DNA from: Streptomyces soli
GTDB lineage: Bacteria > Actinomycetota > Actinomycetes > Streptomycetales > Streptomycetaceae
NCBI RefSeq assembly: GCF_003999195.1
Contig: NZ_RJVR01000346.1
Span: 59,573 to 123,572, forward strand
DNA length: 64,000 nucleotides
Direction: 5' to 3'
The notes beneath the pieces were generated by a model. The model made no database searches and was not told where the DNA came from. It saw only the letters and a program-made list of their open reading frames with translations. The position numbers and the translations under genes were made by a program. Shown here piece by piece: positions 25,388 to 34,026 of the stretch; within the stretch, counting starts at the first letter, position 1; each line of letters starts with the position of its first letter.

Positions 25388-26059
25388 TCAAGGGGTCTCG
25401 CAGCGGTCGCGCAGGCTCGTGACACCGTCGCCGTGGAGTTCGTCGCAGTACGTCGTGCGTCCGGTCATCGCCATTGTCAGCGCCAAGGTGGTGCCGGACA
25501 CGAGCAGTCCGGAGCCGGCGGTGAAGGGTCCGTCGGTCGCGACGAGTCGTAGGCCGCCGATCCGCCCTTTGGTGAGGACGGGGAGGTCGGAGCCCTGGTA
25601 GTACTCAGCCACCTGCGTGACCGTTTCGAGCGGGTAGTCGTGGCCGATGCCCAGCGGCCGCCGGATGTCCTCCCCGTGCACGATCGATTCGCCGAGCATC
25701 GCCACGGTCGGGATGGGTGGTTTGGTCGTGCTCGTGACGACTCGGCGGAACCTCTCGAGTGTCTCGGCCGGGGTCGCGCCCAACTGCTCGGCCAGCCGCA
25801 TAGCCACCTGTTTGTCGAAGTCGAACCGGCAGCGGATCACGCCCGCCATCCACCGCACGGGGTTGAGGCTCGCCCCGGCGGTGAGGTGTGCAAGCACCTC
25901 GCGCACGGTCAATCCGGTGCACAGCGACGGCGTCGCCCACTGCTTGTCGGTCAGGTCCGCGAGATCGGCCGTCAGGGCCGCTCGCTCGGCGTGGACGAGC
26001 GGCCAGATGCCGCTCGCTCGGTGGAGGTCTGTTGTCGGTTCTGGTTCTGGTGCGGTCAT
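25388..26059 (-). CDS. maleylpyruvate-isomerase-family (mycothiol-dependent type) protein
   Basis: A 223-residue protein of the DinB/MDMPI fold. 'AERAALTADLADLTDKQWAT' with 'SLCTGLTVREVLAHLTAGAS' is the signature of actinobacterial mycothiol-dependent enzymes (TIGR03083 type), which includes a metal-ligand His. 'ESIVHGEDIRRPLG' supplies the second and third ligands (H-x3-D/E pattern). Members use mycothiol as thiol cofactor or substrate. The specific reaction is unknown. It lies 82 bases upstream of a VOC remnant, on the same strand. Confidence 0.75.
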   Translation of the reverse strand: MTAPEPEPTTDLHRASGIWPLVHAERAALTADLADLTDKQWATPSLCTGLTVREVLAHLTAGASLNPVRWMAGVIRCRFDFDKQVAMRLAEQLGATPAETLERFRRVVTSTTKPPIPTVAMLGESIVHGEDIRRPLGIGHDYPLETVTQVAEYYQGSDLPVLTKGRIGGLRLVATDGPFTAGSGLLVSGTTLALTMAMTGRTTYCDELHGDGVTSLRDRCETP

Positions 26060-26141
26060 GTCGGCCGGTCTCCTGTCGTGGGTTGTGACCTTCGCTGCGG
26101 CCTGAGCATTGGGGTCGTGGGTGTCCGGGCGTTCTCGGCCG

Positions 26142-26395
26142 TCAGCGGCTGAGCAGTCCGATGAGGTTGCCGTCGGGGTCGGCGAAGGCGGCGATCCGGC
26201 TGACGGGAGTCTCAGTCGGCTCCATGACGCGGGTGCCGCCGAGCGCCTCCGCGCGTGCGAGTGCGCTGTCGACGTCATCGACCCGGAAATAGACGACAAT
26301 CCCGGCGTAGGGGCTGTCGGGACCGGTCTGGCCGATCCCGCCCGTCGGCTGGCCGTCCACGTCGCCGACGAGCGCGTAGGTCTCGTCGAGAACGT
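26142..26395 (-). pseudogene. VOC-family protein, N-terminal half missing
   Basis: The minus frame ending at 26142 has the C-terminal VOC unit: 'GIVVYFRVDDVDSALARAEA', 'GGTRVMEPTETPVS' and 'AAFADPDGNLIGLLSR'. Full-length members have about 125 residues; about 75-80 remain. Upstream, from about 26395, the same DNA is the coding strand of a sigma factor on the opposite strand, so no start is available. Confidence 0.65.
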
Positions 26396-27482
26396 TGCGG
26401 CACCGGAGGGCGCCGACGACGCCGACCTGCCGCGGGCGCGCGTCGGGGACGACGCGGCGTTCACCCGCCTCGTGGCGCCGCTGCGACGGGAGCTGCACGC
26501 CCACTGCTACCGCATGCTCGGCTCGACCCACGACGCCGCCGATGCCCTGCAGGACGCCTTGCTGCGGGCGTGGCGGGGGCTGGCGCGCTTCGAGGGACGG
26601 AGCTCGCTGCGCACGTGGCTGTACACGGTGGCCACCCGCACGTGCCTGGACGTCGTTGAAGCCCGTGGCAAGCGGGCCCTGCCCGTCGACCTCGGCCCGT
26701 CCAGCGACCGCGCCGTGCTTGACGGCAACGCTCCCGCCGACGTCGCCTGGCTGGGCCCCTACCCCGATGCCGGCCTCGCCGACAGGCCGGCCGGCCCGGA
26801 CGCGCGCTACGAGCAGCGTGAGGCAATCGAGCTCGCCTTTGTCGCCGCTCTGCAGCACCTGCCGGGCAACCAGCGGGCAGCGCTGCTGCTGTTCGAGGTC
26901 CTCGGATTCTCCGCCGCCGAGATCGCCACGATGATGGACACCTCGACCACGTCCGTGAACTCCGCGCTGGCGCGAGCCCGCAAGATCGTCGCGGAGAAGG
27001 TTCCCTCCCGTACCCAGCAGCAGACGCTGCGCCAGATCGGCGACGCCCGGGTGCGGGAGATCGTCACCCGGTACGCCACCGCCCTGGAACGCGGCGACGC
27101 CGACGCCCTGGTCGCGCTGCTCACCCAGGACGTCACCTGGTCGATGCCGCCGCTGCCGCACTGGTACCACGGCCTTGAGGCCGTCACCGACTTCGCCGTG
27201 CAGGTCCCCATGACCCGTTGCCCAAGCTGGCGCCACCTCGTGGCCAGCGCGAACGGCCAGCCGACCGTGGCGTTCTACGTTGGCAACGACGACGCCGGCC
27301 CACACGTCGCCTGGTCGATCACAGTGCTGACCCTGCGCGGCGAGCACATCGCCGAGATCACCTCATTCCTCGGCCCCGACCACTTCGCACCCTTCGGGCT
27401 GCCCACCTCGCTACCCCGACCCTTCGCTCATGCCGTTGAGCATGTGAGCAGTTTCGTGACTGAACCGTTCCGGGTTCGTTAG
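26396..27482 (+). CDS. ECF sigma factor with SnoaL-like C-terminal domain, start lost or displaced
   Basis: The sequence encodes region 2 ('LRRELHAHCYRMLGSTHDAA', 'DALLRAWRGLARFEGRSSLR', 'TWLYTVATRTCLDVV') and region 4 ('ALQHLPGNQRAALLLFEVLG', 'SAAEIATMMDTSTTSVNSAL'). A C-terminal SnoaL-like domain follows ('LERGDADALVALLTQDVTWS', 'MPPLPHWYHGLEAV'). This is the architecture of SigG/SigJ-like ECF groups whose C-terminal domain replaces an anti-sigma factor. The N-terminus ('ADLPRARVGDDAAF') lacks an in-frame start nearby. The frame is open back to 26109 through antisense VOC sequence, so expression is doubtful. Confidence 0.7.
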
Positions 27483-27642
27483 AGACTCTGGGTTGTGGCT
27501 ATGACCTGCGGCTTTGGGTGTTGTTGGTAGTAGCTGGCTTCGTATTCGGCGGGTGGGACGTGGCCTATCTCACCGTGGAGGCGACGGTGATTATACCAGT
27601 CGATCCATTCGGCGGTGGCCAACTCGACGTCGCTCAAGCGCC
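27479..27642 (-). pseudogene. IS3-family transposase (OrfB) C-terminal remnant
   Basis: The minus frame gives 'DVELATAEWIDWYNHRRLHG' and 'EIGHVPPAEYEASYYQ', the end of the rve integrase-core domain of IS3 elements, up to the stop at 27479. Upstream of 27642 the match ends abruptly at foreign sequence. Confidence 0.75.
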
Positions 27643-27771
27643 TGGCGGACCGGGGCTGGCTGCACCGCACCCCCGCGGGCCGCTTCACCGCCCCGCCGCA
27701 GCCGCCTGCGTTGCCGAACCCGGCCGGATAGCGGCGTAACACGTCGACCCCCGACGGGAGTTGGGGATTCC

Positions 27772-27850
27772 ATGGATGAGAACACCACCCCCGCCGAGGG
27801 CCCTGACGGGCTTGTCTACCAGTGCCGCCTGCCGCTGTCGAGCGCCAGCG
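27772..27850 (+). pseudogene. IS5-family transposase N-terminal remnant
   Basis: ATG 27772 starts 'MDENTTPAEGPDGLVYQC' and 'RLPLSSAS', the usual opening of Streptomyces IS5-group transposases (pattern Y-x-CRLPLS). The match ends at about 27845, where IS21 sequence begins on the other strand. Between 27643 and 27771 a further plus-strand tail ('RLADRGWLHRTPAGRFTAPP') ends at a TAG. I cannot assign that one. Confidence 0.5.
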
Positions 27851-28152
27851 GGAACCACAGGTCGCACTGGGCGAGCTCGCCCGGCTCATAGACCGTCCGG
27901 GAGACCGGGTCGGCGGGCAGATAGGCCGAGCAGCTCGCGCACCCGCTCTCGCAGGATCGTCAGTCCGCGCTCCCAGCCGATCCGCTCCGCGATCACCGTG
28001 ACGGGCATCGTCGGAGTCTGCTTCAGCAGTTCCCGCACGGCCGGCTCCACCGCGTCCACCGCCGAGCCCTTCAGCGGGCGCCGGTACTGCGGCGGCCGGT
28101 CCGAGGCCAGAGCCCGCAATACCGTGTTCCTGGAGACCCCAGCCGCCGTCAC
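27830..28152 (-). pseudogene. IS21-family transposase (IstA) N-terminal remnant
   Basis: The minus strand reads 'GVSRNTVLRALASDRPPQYR', 'MPVTVIAERIGWERGLTILR' and 'ERVRELLGL', which is the HTH and following part of IstA. After a frameshift come 'SRTVYEPGELAQCDLWFPLA'-type residues just before the catalytic core. The match stops near 27830. Both the very N-terminus and the DDE core are missing. Confidence 0.6.
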
Positions 28153-28289
28153 TTTTCATCCGCCGTACGTGGCCCTCGTTCAGGCTCTGGCGCACTTTCC
28201 GTGCAACGAGGCCTCCTCGCGGCACAGAGCCCGGTCCTTGGTGGCGTTGCCGCAGGTCAGCGGAAGGGGCTCTAGCCGGGCTCCAGCGG

Positions 28290-28640
28290 GGACGAGACGG
28301 CAGCAGTGGCTTCACGGAAAGTGGGCCAGAACCTCGTTTCACCCGTTGCCGACAACTCCCACGAGTTCGCCAACAGCTCCGCCAAAGCTTGGACGTTGAT
28401 GTCTCCGCAGGCCAGAGCGTCGTACAATGCTCCGTGGCCGCGGCGGAACGCTTTCTCCTCGGACAACTCCACCAGTGAGCCGACCTGCCCGTGCGCCGTC
28501 AAAACTGCCTCTACCAGCTCGAACAGCGCGTCACCGCGACGTAAGCATGCATACAGTCCGGCACGGAACCTGATCAGGCGCCGCCGTGTCGCGGCTTCTC
28601 CCTCGACCACAGCGCGCAGCCCTGGCATAGTCGGCCCCAC
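28290..28640 (-). pseudogene. IS701-like DDE transposase N-terminal remnant
   Basis: The minus frame has 'LRAVVEGEAATRRRLIRFRA', 'GDALFELVEAVLTAHGQVGS' and 'RRGHGALYDALACGDI'. This is the N-terminal region typical of a Streptomyces IS701-like (NF041680) transposase. The following residues lose the match before the catalytic domain. Confidence 0.55.
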
Positions 28641-28716
28641 GGCGACCCTCCCACCTTCGTAGCTTCAGCACTCCGAAGGGTCGCGGGTGGCCGTGCCGGT
28701 TGGCAGGAGAACGCAG

Positions 28717-28747
28717 AACCCCGACAAGAAACGATCTTGTCGGGGTT
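28717..28747. terminator. perfect 12-bp stem terminator, insulating the kinase operon
   Basis: AACCCCGACAAG (28717-28728), a seven-base loop and CTTGTCGGGGTT (28736-28747) pair perfectly, followed by TTTAAT on the plus strand. It stops transcripts entering from the IS-rich left side and sits 40 bases before the next gene's start. Confidence 0.75.
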
Positions 28748-28786
28748 TAATCTCAAGCTCAGACGTACGGCGTATCGTTGGTGCGT

Positions 28787-31700
28787 ATGGGGGATGTACG
28801 TGATGTGACGCGACACGTGCCCCGGATCGCGCAGGTTATGGACGCGGACGGGGGCTTTGTGGCCTTCGGCGTGCTGCTGGGGCGGGAGCATGTACTGACC
28901 TGCGCCAGCGGATTACGGGCGGACGCCGAGCTGGCCGTCGGCTTCGGCCCGCCGAGCGTGGACGGGCCCGGCCAGCTCCGGGTCGCGCACGTCGTCGCTG
29001 AGGCCGATCTGGCACTGCTGCGGCTGGTCGAGGCGGAGGAGTCGGACCCGGGCACGCGGCTGCAGCTGGACGCCCTGGCGAGCAGCAACCGGTGGTCTGT
29101 AGCCCTGAGCGGCGTATGGGTGCGCGTACGGCGCGTCGCCACGGACGGCGGCTGGTGCCTCCTGTACTTGGACGTGGAAGAGCTCGAGGTCCCGTTCGAC
29201 ATCCCGGCCGATGTGTCCGGGGCGCCGGTCGTGGATGATCCGACCGGCGACGTCGTCGGCGTGGTGGTCAGCCGAGCGGAGTCCGGCGCGTTCGTCATGG
29301 CCGGAGTCAACGACATCCTCACCCGCCTCCCTGAAACGGCCCGATGGGCTCCCTCCCCGCTGCCAGCCCTCGTCCTCGGCACGGCCGGGCCGCTCGGCGC
29401 ACCCACAATGCCGCTCGGCATGGTCATCCACGCCCCGGAGGTGCCGGAAAGCGAACGCGTCTGCCCGGAGTGCGGGAGCGAACTCGGGCGGACCTCCGAC
29501 AGGGGACCCGGCCGAAGCCAGGGATTCTGTCCGCACTGCGGTACGCCCTTCTCCTTCCTGCCGGAACTGCGAGCGGGCGACGTGGTGGCTGAGCGTTACA
29601 AGATGGCGGGCTGCCTTGCCCGGGGCGGACTCGGCTGGCTCTACCTCGCGGAGGACCTGCGGCAACAGGGCACGTATGTCGTCCTCAAGGGGCGGCTCAA
29701 CTCTCGTGATCCGCACGCCCGTGCCCTGTTCCGCTCGGAGTCCGGATTTCTGGCCCGGCTCGATCACCCCGGCATCGTGAAGACCTCGGGCATCGTGACC
29801 GACGAGCACGGCGAGTACATCGTCATGGAGTACGTGCCAGGTCCCTCGCTGCGGGAGGCGATCCGTCGGGCACCAATGATCCGCTACGTCATCGCCATCG
29901 GCCTCCAGATCCTCGACGCGCTGGACTACCTGCATGGTCAGGGGTTGCTCTATTGCGACATGAAGCCGGAGAACGTCATTCTGTCCGGCGACCGGGTCAA
30001 GGTCATCGACCTCGGCGCCGTCCGCCGCGCGGACGACCGGGAGAGCCCCATCGTCTACACCCCGGAGTATCGGGCTCCCGAGTCCAGGTCGGGGGATCGC
30101 GGTCCGACCGTACGGTCCGATGTCTACTCTGTGGGCAGGGTGCTCGCGGATCTCGTGGAACTGGCGGAGTCCGACGATGAGTTCCACGAGCGCGAGACCA
30201 GGAGTAGCTGGCTCGGGCCTCGCTCTCTGCGCAGGGTCATCGAACGGGCGACAGCGGAGTACGACCAGCGATTCGCCACGGCCGCCGAGATGGCCGAGCA
30301 GTTGGAGGGCGTGCTGCGCGAAGTCCTGTCGCATCAGTTCCGCAGCGAACACCCGGGATGCTCGCTGTACTTCACGCAACCGGGTCAGCCGCTCGACGCC
30401 GGGCTGGGTCAAGCACCGCCCCTTGAGTACTGGATCAAGGGGACTGGCGGCGAGATGTTCCGCCCCTTGCCGACGCCCACCGCGATAGCCGCTTCGCTGC
30501 CCGAGCCGCGCCCCTACGCCGAACGGGCCTTCGGCGAGGCGGCCCCGGCGCTCAGGGCGTGCCGGGATCTGATCGGCGCGGGCGATCTGATCGGCGCGGC
30601 GCGCAGCCTCGCTACGGCCGAGGGCATGGACGCAGGGACCTGGGGCCTTGCCTGGCACCATGGCCTTCTGGCCCTGGCGAGGAACGATGTTACGGCGGCG
30701 GAAGCGGAGTTCGACCGCGTCTATGCCGCTCTGCCGGGCGAGGCGGCCCCCAAGCTGGCACTCGCCTTGTGCGCGGAGCACATGGGCTCCCTGGAGACCG
30801 CCGAGTCGTATCACGCCGCCGTCGCATATCGGGATCACTCGTGGGTGGCGGCGGCCTTCGGCCTGGCCCGGCGGTTCCTCATCGGTCAGGGGCTGCGTGC
30901 TCCCGCGGTGGAGGCATTGGACCGGGCGGCCTCGGCTCAGGCAGACGGCGGGACTGCCGCAGTGGCCGCGATCCGAGCGCTGTGCGCCGCTCCGCCGCAG
31001 TACATCGCGTCCCCGCCGACCCTCGACGAACTGGGCCAGGCCGTGCGCAGGATGGCTGCTCTGCCCCCGGCCCCGGACGCCGAGGAGGGCAGGGCTCGGG
31101 ACCGGCTCAGGGCCGAGGTGTGGCAGGCCGTGTATGACGGGCTCCACCGATCCGCCCCCGGTACGTCGCTGGACGTCACCCCCCTCGTCGCCGGGCCAGT
31201 CGACGTGGACGCCGCCCGGCGGCTCATGGCCGATGCGCTCCACGCCGTCGTCGGCCAAGCCCGCACCGCCGACGAACGCAGGGCCCTCGCCCGGCGGGTC
31301 GGCGAGATCACGGGACGTCGCTGGTCCCGGCAACCTCGCGAGACGGCCTCCGCAGAACTCGACTTCACGCTGACGGTCAGCCAGGAACCGGCCATGGTGT
31401 CCGGCGCCACTGAGATGCACGCCGTTCTGCGGATCCGCCGCTCGGTGCGCGGGGGTGAGGTGGCGCCCTGGATCAGGGTGAGTCCGAGTCGGTTCGCCAG
31501 GGTGAAGTTCCTGCGCGAGATCGCCCCCTTCGCCCGGGACCTGACCAGCCATGCCGTCCAGAGCGGCGAGCGGACCCTGGACGTGCCGCTGCGGGCATGG
31601 GAGCAGGCCGAGGACACCAGCCGCGACCTCCACCTCTGCCTCGCAGTGGACCAGGCGGACAGCCCGCGCGGCGTCGACCTCCAGGCAGCCCGGGTCGAGG

Positions 31701-32725
31701 TGGTCGCCGCCACGGACGCTGACCCCGCCGACAGCATGGTCCGGGTGCCGCTGTCCGCGCCCGCACCCGTCCTCGTACACCTCCTGGGCGAAGCCCCAGC
31801 TGACCGGGTGCGACTGGAGCGGGCCATCGCTGCCGGGCTCGACGCCTGGCGACGCGGCCAAGATTCGCAATTCGCAGAGCTGGCGCTTGCTCACTCACTC
31901 GCACGCGACCTGGGCGACGGCGCGGTCGTCCGGCTGCTGGACGCAGTCTGGGCGAGTGTGCCCGCCCACATGGCGACGCACCACCCCGCGTCCGTGAGCC
32001 ATGTCAGTCAGGTCAGCCGCGTCAGCCGGATGGGCCACCGCCGGGGGCACTCCGCTCACTCCCGCCTGAGCGTTGTCTCAACGATGTCGCGGCCCAGCGT
32101 CCCTGGCCGGAGACGGAGGTGGCATGGGCCGCCAATGCGGCCGTTTTGCATCGAGTGCCGCTATGTCCTGGGGGCGGGCGACCGGGTGTGCCCCCGGTGC
32201 CTTACGCCCGTGGACTCAGCCGAGCCGTCCAGACAGCCCGCTCAGGTGGCGCCGTCCGAGGACCGCTGCCCGGCGTGCCGTTGGCCCGTCGAGCCGGGTG
32301 ACCGGTGGTGCACGGCCTGCGGCGGGGACATCGGAGCAGGCGGCGCCCGCATCTGGTGCCCCTCGGACGACCCAGCGCGCGTGGGCCGGACGACACCGGT
32401 CGCCTTCGCCATGGCGGGGCCGGGCGGCCGCAGGGGTATGGAGGCCGCGCAACCGCTCCCCGATCCGGTCAAGGTGAGGGTGGTGCTGGAGGCATGGGAC
32501 GCCTCCGTGATCCCGATCACGCAGGTGGCCCTCCTGCGCACAGACCGTACGATCGACGAGCTGGTCTTCGACGTCGTCCCCGCACACGAGGGCGAGCTCA
32601 CCCTGACGTTCCGCCTATATATGGAGGCCGGCGGCCACCTGTTGCAGGAGATAGAAGCCAAACTGCCGGTCGAGTCGGCGGAGAATGCCCACGACGCGGC
32701 CTGGGAGGGCGACGAGGTACGGTGA
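28787..32725 (+). CDS. trypsin-like / PknG-like kinase / TPR / zinc-ribbon fusion protein
   Basis: A 1,312-residue multidomain protein. Residues about 1-200 have a trypsin-like fold with Asp in 'AEADLALLRL' and Ser in 'DVSGAPVV', but the usual catalytic His in 'VLTCAH' is Ser ('VLTCASGL'). A zinc ribbon follows (CPECG about 225, CPHCG about 248). The protein kinase (about 265-510) has 'GCLARGGLGWLYLAED', 'YCDMKPENVIL' (catalytic Asp about 390) and 'VIDLGAVRR', DLG instead of DFG. TPR-like repeats (about 575-690) resemble PknG. Near 1120 and 1160 two more zinc ribbons occur ('FCIECRYVLGAGDRVCPRC', 'CPACRWPVEPGDRWCTAC'). I chose ATG 28787; TTG 28778 and GTG 28781 are alternatives. It is followed by coupled CHAT and hydrolase genes. 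Confidence 0.8.
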   Translation: MGDVRDVTRHVPRIAQVMDADGGFVAFGVLLGREHVLTCASGLRADAELAVGFGPPSVDGPGQLRVAHVVAEADLALLRLVEAEESDPGTRLQLDALASSNRWSVALSGVWVRVRRVATDGGWCLLYLDVEELEVPFDIPADVSGAPVVDDPTGDVVGVVVSRAESGAFVMAGVNDILTRLPETARWAPSPLPALVLGTAGPLGAPTMPLGMVIHAPEVPESERVCPECGSELGRTSDRGPGRSQGFCPHCGTPFSFLPELRAGDVVAERYKMAGCLARGGLGWLYLAEDLRQQGTYVVLKGRLNSRDPHARALFRSESGFLARLDHPGIVKTSGIVTDEHGEYIVMEYVPGPSLREAIRRAPMIRYVIAIGLQILDALDYLHGQGLLYCDMKPENVILSGDRVKVIDLGAVRRADDRESPIVYTPEYRAPESRSGDRGPTVRSDVYSVGRVLADLVELAESDDEFHERETRSSWLGPRSLRRVIERATAEYDQRFATAAEMAEQLEGVLREVLSHQFRSEHPGCSLYFTQPGQPLDAGLGQAPPLEYWIKGTGGEMFRPLPTPTAIAASLPEPRPYAERAFGEAAPALRACRDLIGAGDLIGAARSLATAEGMDAGTWGLAWHHGLLALARNDVTAAEAEFDRVYAALPGEAAPKLALALCAEHMGSLETAESYHAAVAYRDHSWVAAAFGLARRFLIGQGLRAPAVEALDRAASAQADGGTAAVAAIRALCAAPPQYIASPPTLDELGQAVRRMAALPPAPDAEEGRARDRLRAEVWQAVYDGLHRSAPGTSLDVTPLVAGPVDVDAARRLMADALHAVVGQARTADERRALARRVGEITGRRWSRQPRETASAELDFTLTVSQEPAMVSGATEMHAVLRIRRSVRGGEVAPWIRVSPSRFARVKFLREIAPFARDLTSHAVQSGERTLDVPLRAWEQAEDTSRDLHLCLAVDQADSPRGVDLQAARVEVVAATDADPADSMVRVPLSAPAPVLVHLLGEAPADRVRLERAIAAGLDAWRRGQDSQFAELALAHSLARDLGDGAVVRLLDAVWASVPAHMATHHPASVSHVSQVSRVSRMGHRRGHSAHSRLSVVSTMSRPSVPGRRRRWHGPPMRPFCIECRYVLGAGDRVCPRCLTPVDSAEPSRQPAQVAPSEDRCPACRWPVEPGDRWCTACGGDIGAGGARIWCPSDDPARVGRTTPVAFAMAGPGGRRGMEAAQPLPDPVKVRVVLEAWDASVIPITQVALLRTDRTIDELVFDVVPAHEGELTLTFRLYMEAGGHLLQEIEAKLPVESAENAHDAAWEGDEVR

Positions 32726-34026
32726 CGCAGCAGTTGAAGAGTGTGGTCACGCTCGACCACACCGAGGGCATGCGGAACGTGCCGGACGTACGGTACGACC
32801 GCGAACGCAGTGTCTACCTGCGCTTCGCCAGGGACCCGCGGGACACCGGCTATCTCGTCCAGGCGTGGGGGGACGCCTTCCCGTACGATGGCCGCGGCGG
32901 ATACCAGGGGCGGCTGCCGCACGCACCCGCCGTCCTCGCGGGCGCGGTCCAGGTGCTGCGCACCACGTGGCAGGAGCATGTGGTGGAACACCAGCACACC
33001 TCCCTGGACGCCCGAGAGCGGAAACGGACCACTTACCCCTTCGTCGACCACTGGGACGTGGCGCGGAACGACCCTTGTCCCCACTGGGACGACATCATGC
33101 GGCGCCTCGCGCGAGCGGGGCACACCCTTTTCCGTACGCTGTTCCTCTCCGGCGACGACGGCTTGCGCGAGATCGCCGAGCACCTGCTGCGGGCGCTGCG
33201 CCGCGATGAGCACGTGATCACCGTGGAGTCCGACGACCTGTTCGTCCCCTGGGGCATGCTCTACGGGCCCCCGGACATACCCGCGGAGGTACCTCCCGGC
33301 TCTGCGTGGCGCCTTGACGGCTTCTGGGGCTATCGGCATGTCGTCGAACACGGCTTCTCTCGTGGCCCGTACGCCTTCAACAGCCGCATCGTCGTGCCGG
33401 ACGACACCGTCACCGTCGGGCTGAATGTCGACGAGAAGGTCGATGCGGAGTACCCCGACACCCCGTATGTAAAAGATGTGATCGAGTTCTTCAACGACAA
33501 CGCCCATGCGGTTGTGCGGCGTTGTAAGGACGACCTCTACGACGCTCTGACCAGCCCGGAGTTCGCCGACCTCATCACGTACTTCGGCTGCCATGGCGAG
33601 GTCAGTGGCCCGGGGAGCGCGGGGCAGGGCGAGCAGCCGTATCTCGTGCTCGACGGCGAGCGGATCTTCGGGGCGGAGCTGATGGGCTGGCTGGCGGGGG
33701 GCGTGCTGCCGTCACAGCCGTTGGTGTTCGTCGGGGCCTGCCAGGGCGGGCAGTTGTCCTCGCTGTTCTATCCGAGCTTCGGGCGCCATCTGCTGAGCTG
33801 TGGCGCCCGGTCCCTTCTCGGGCCGCAGGTCGATCTGCCGCGCGCATTCGCCAGCGACTACACCACCCGACTCTTCGGGCAGTTCCTCCAGCGCGGTGCC
33901 AAACTAGGCGATCTAGTACGGACGTTGGCCCGCTGGTACGCCGACGAGCACCGCAATCCGCTGGGCCTGAACTTCTCGCTCTATCGAGGGATGGACGTCC
34001 ACCTGTGGCCCGACAAGACCTCCTGA
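32722..34026 (+). CDS. CHAT-domain (caspase-like) peptidase
   Basis: A 434-residue protein. The C-terminal 200 residues form a CHAT domain with an intact dyad: His in 'LITYFGCHGEV' (about 291) and Cys in 'LVFVGACQGGQLSS' (about 340). The N-terminal 230 residues look like a fused regulatory or recognition part with 'EHVITVESDDLFVPWGMLYG', which is CHAT-associated. CHAT proteases cleave specific proteins in bacterial conflict systems. The GTG start overlaps the kinase stop by four bases. The natural inference is that the kinase/sensor activates it. The substrate is unknown; the downstream hydrolase is a candidate. Confidence 0.8.
   Translation: MTQQLKSVVTLDHTEGMRNVPDVRYDRERSVYLRFARDPRDTGYLVQAWGDAFPYDGRGGYQGRLPHAPAVLAGAVQVLRTTWQEHVVEHQHTSLDARERKRTTYPFVDHWDVARNDPCPHWDDIMRRLARAGHTLFRTLFLSGDDGLREIAEHLLRALRRDEHVITVESDDLFVPWGMLYGPPDIPAEVPPGSAWRLDGFWGYRHVVEHGFSRGPYAFNSRIVVPDDTVTVGLNVDEKVDAEYPDTPYVKDVIEFFNDNAHAVVRRCKDDLYDALTSPEFADLITYFGCHGEVSGPGSAGQGEQPYLVLDGERIFGAELMGWLAGGVLPSQPLVFVGACQGGQLSSLFYPSFGRHLLSCGARSLLGPQVDLPRAFASDYTTRLFGQFLQRGAKLGDLVRTLARWYADEHRNPLGLNFSLYRGMDVHLWPDKTS

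Noticed and set aside
26109..26395. N-terminal extension of the sigma factor
   Set aside because: This stretch is the antisense of a recognisable VOC C-terminus, so it is not native sigma sequence.
28913..31894. Open frame of 993 codons on the minus strand
   Set aside because: Antisense shadow of the kinase gene. High GC opens such frames. It shows no protein motif, while the plus strand shows several domains.
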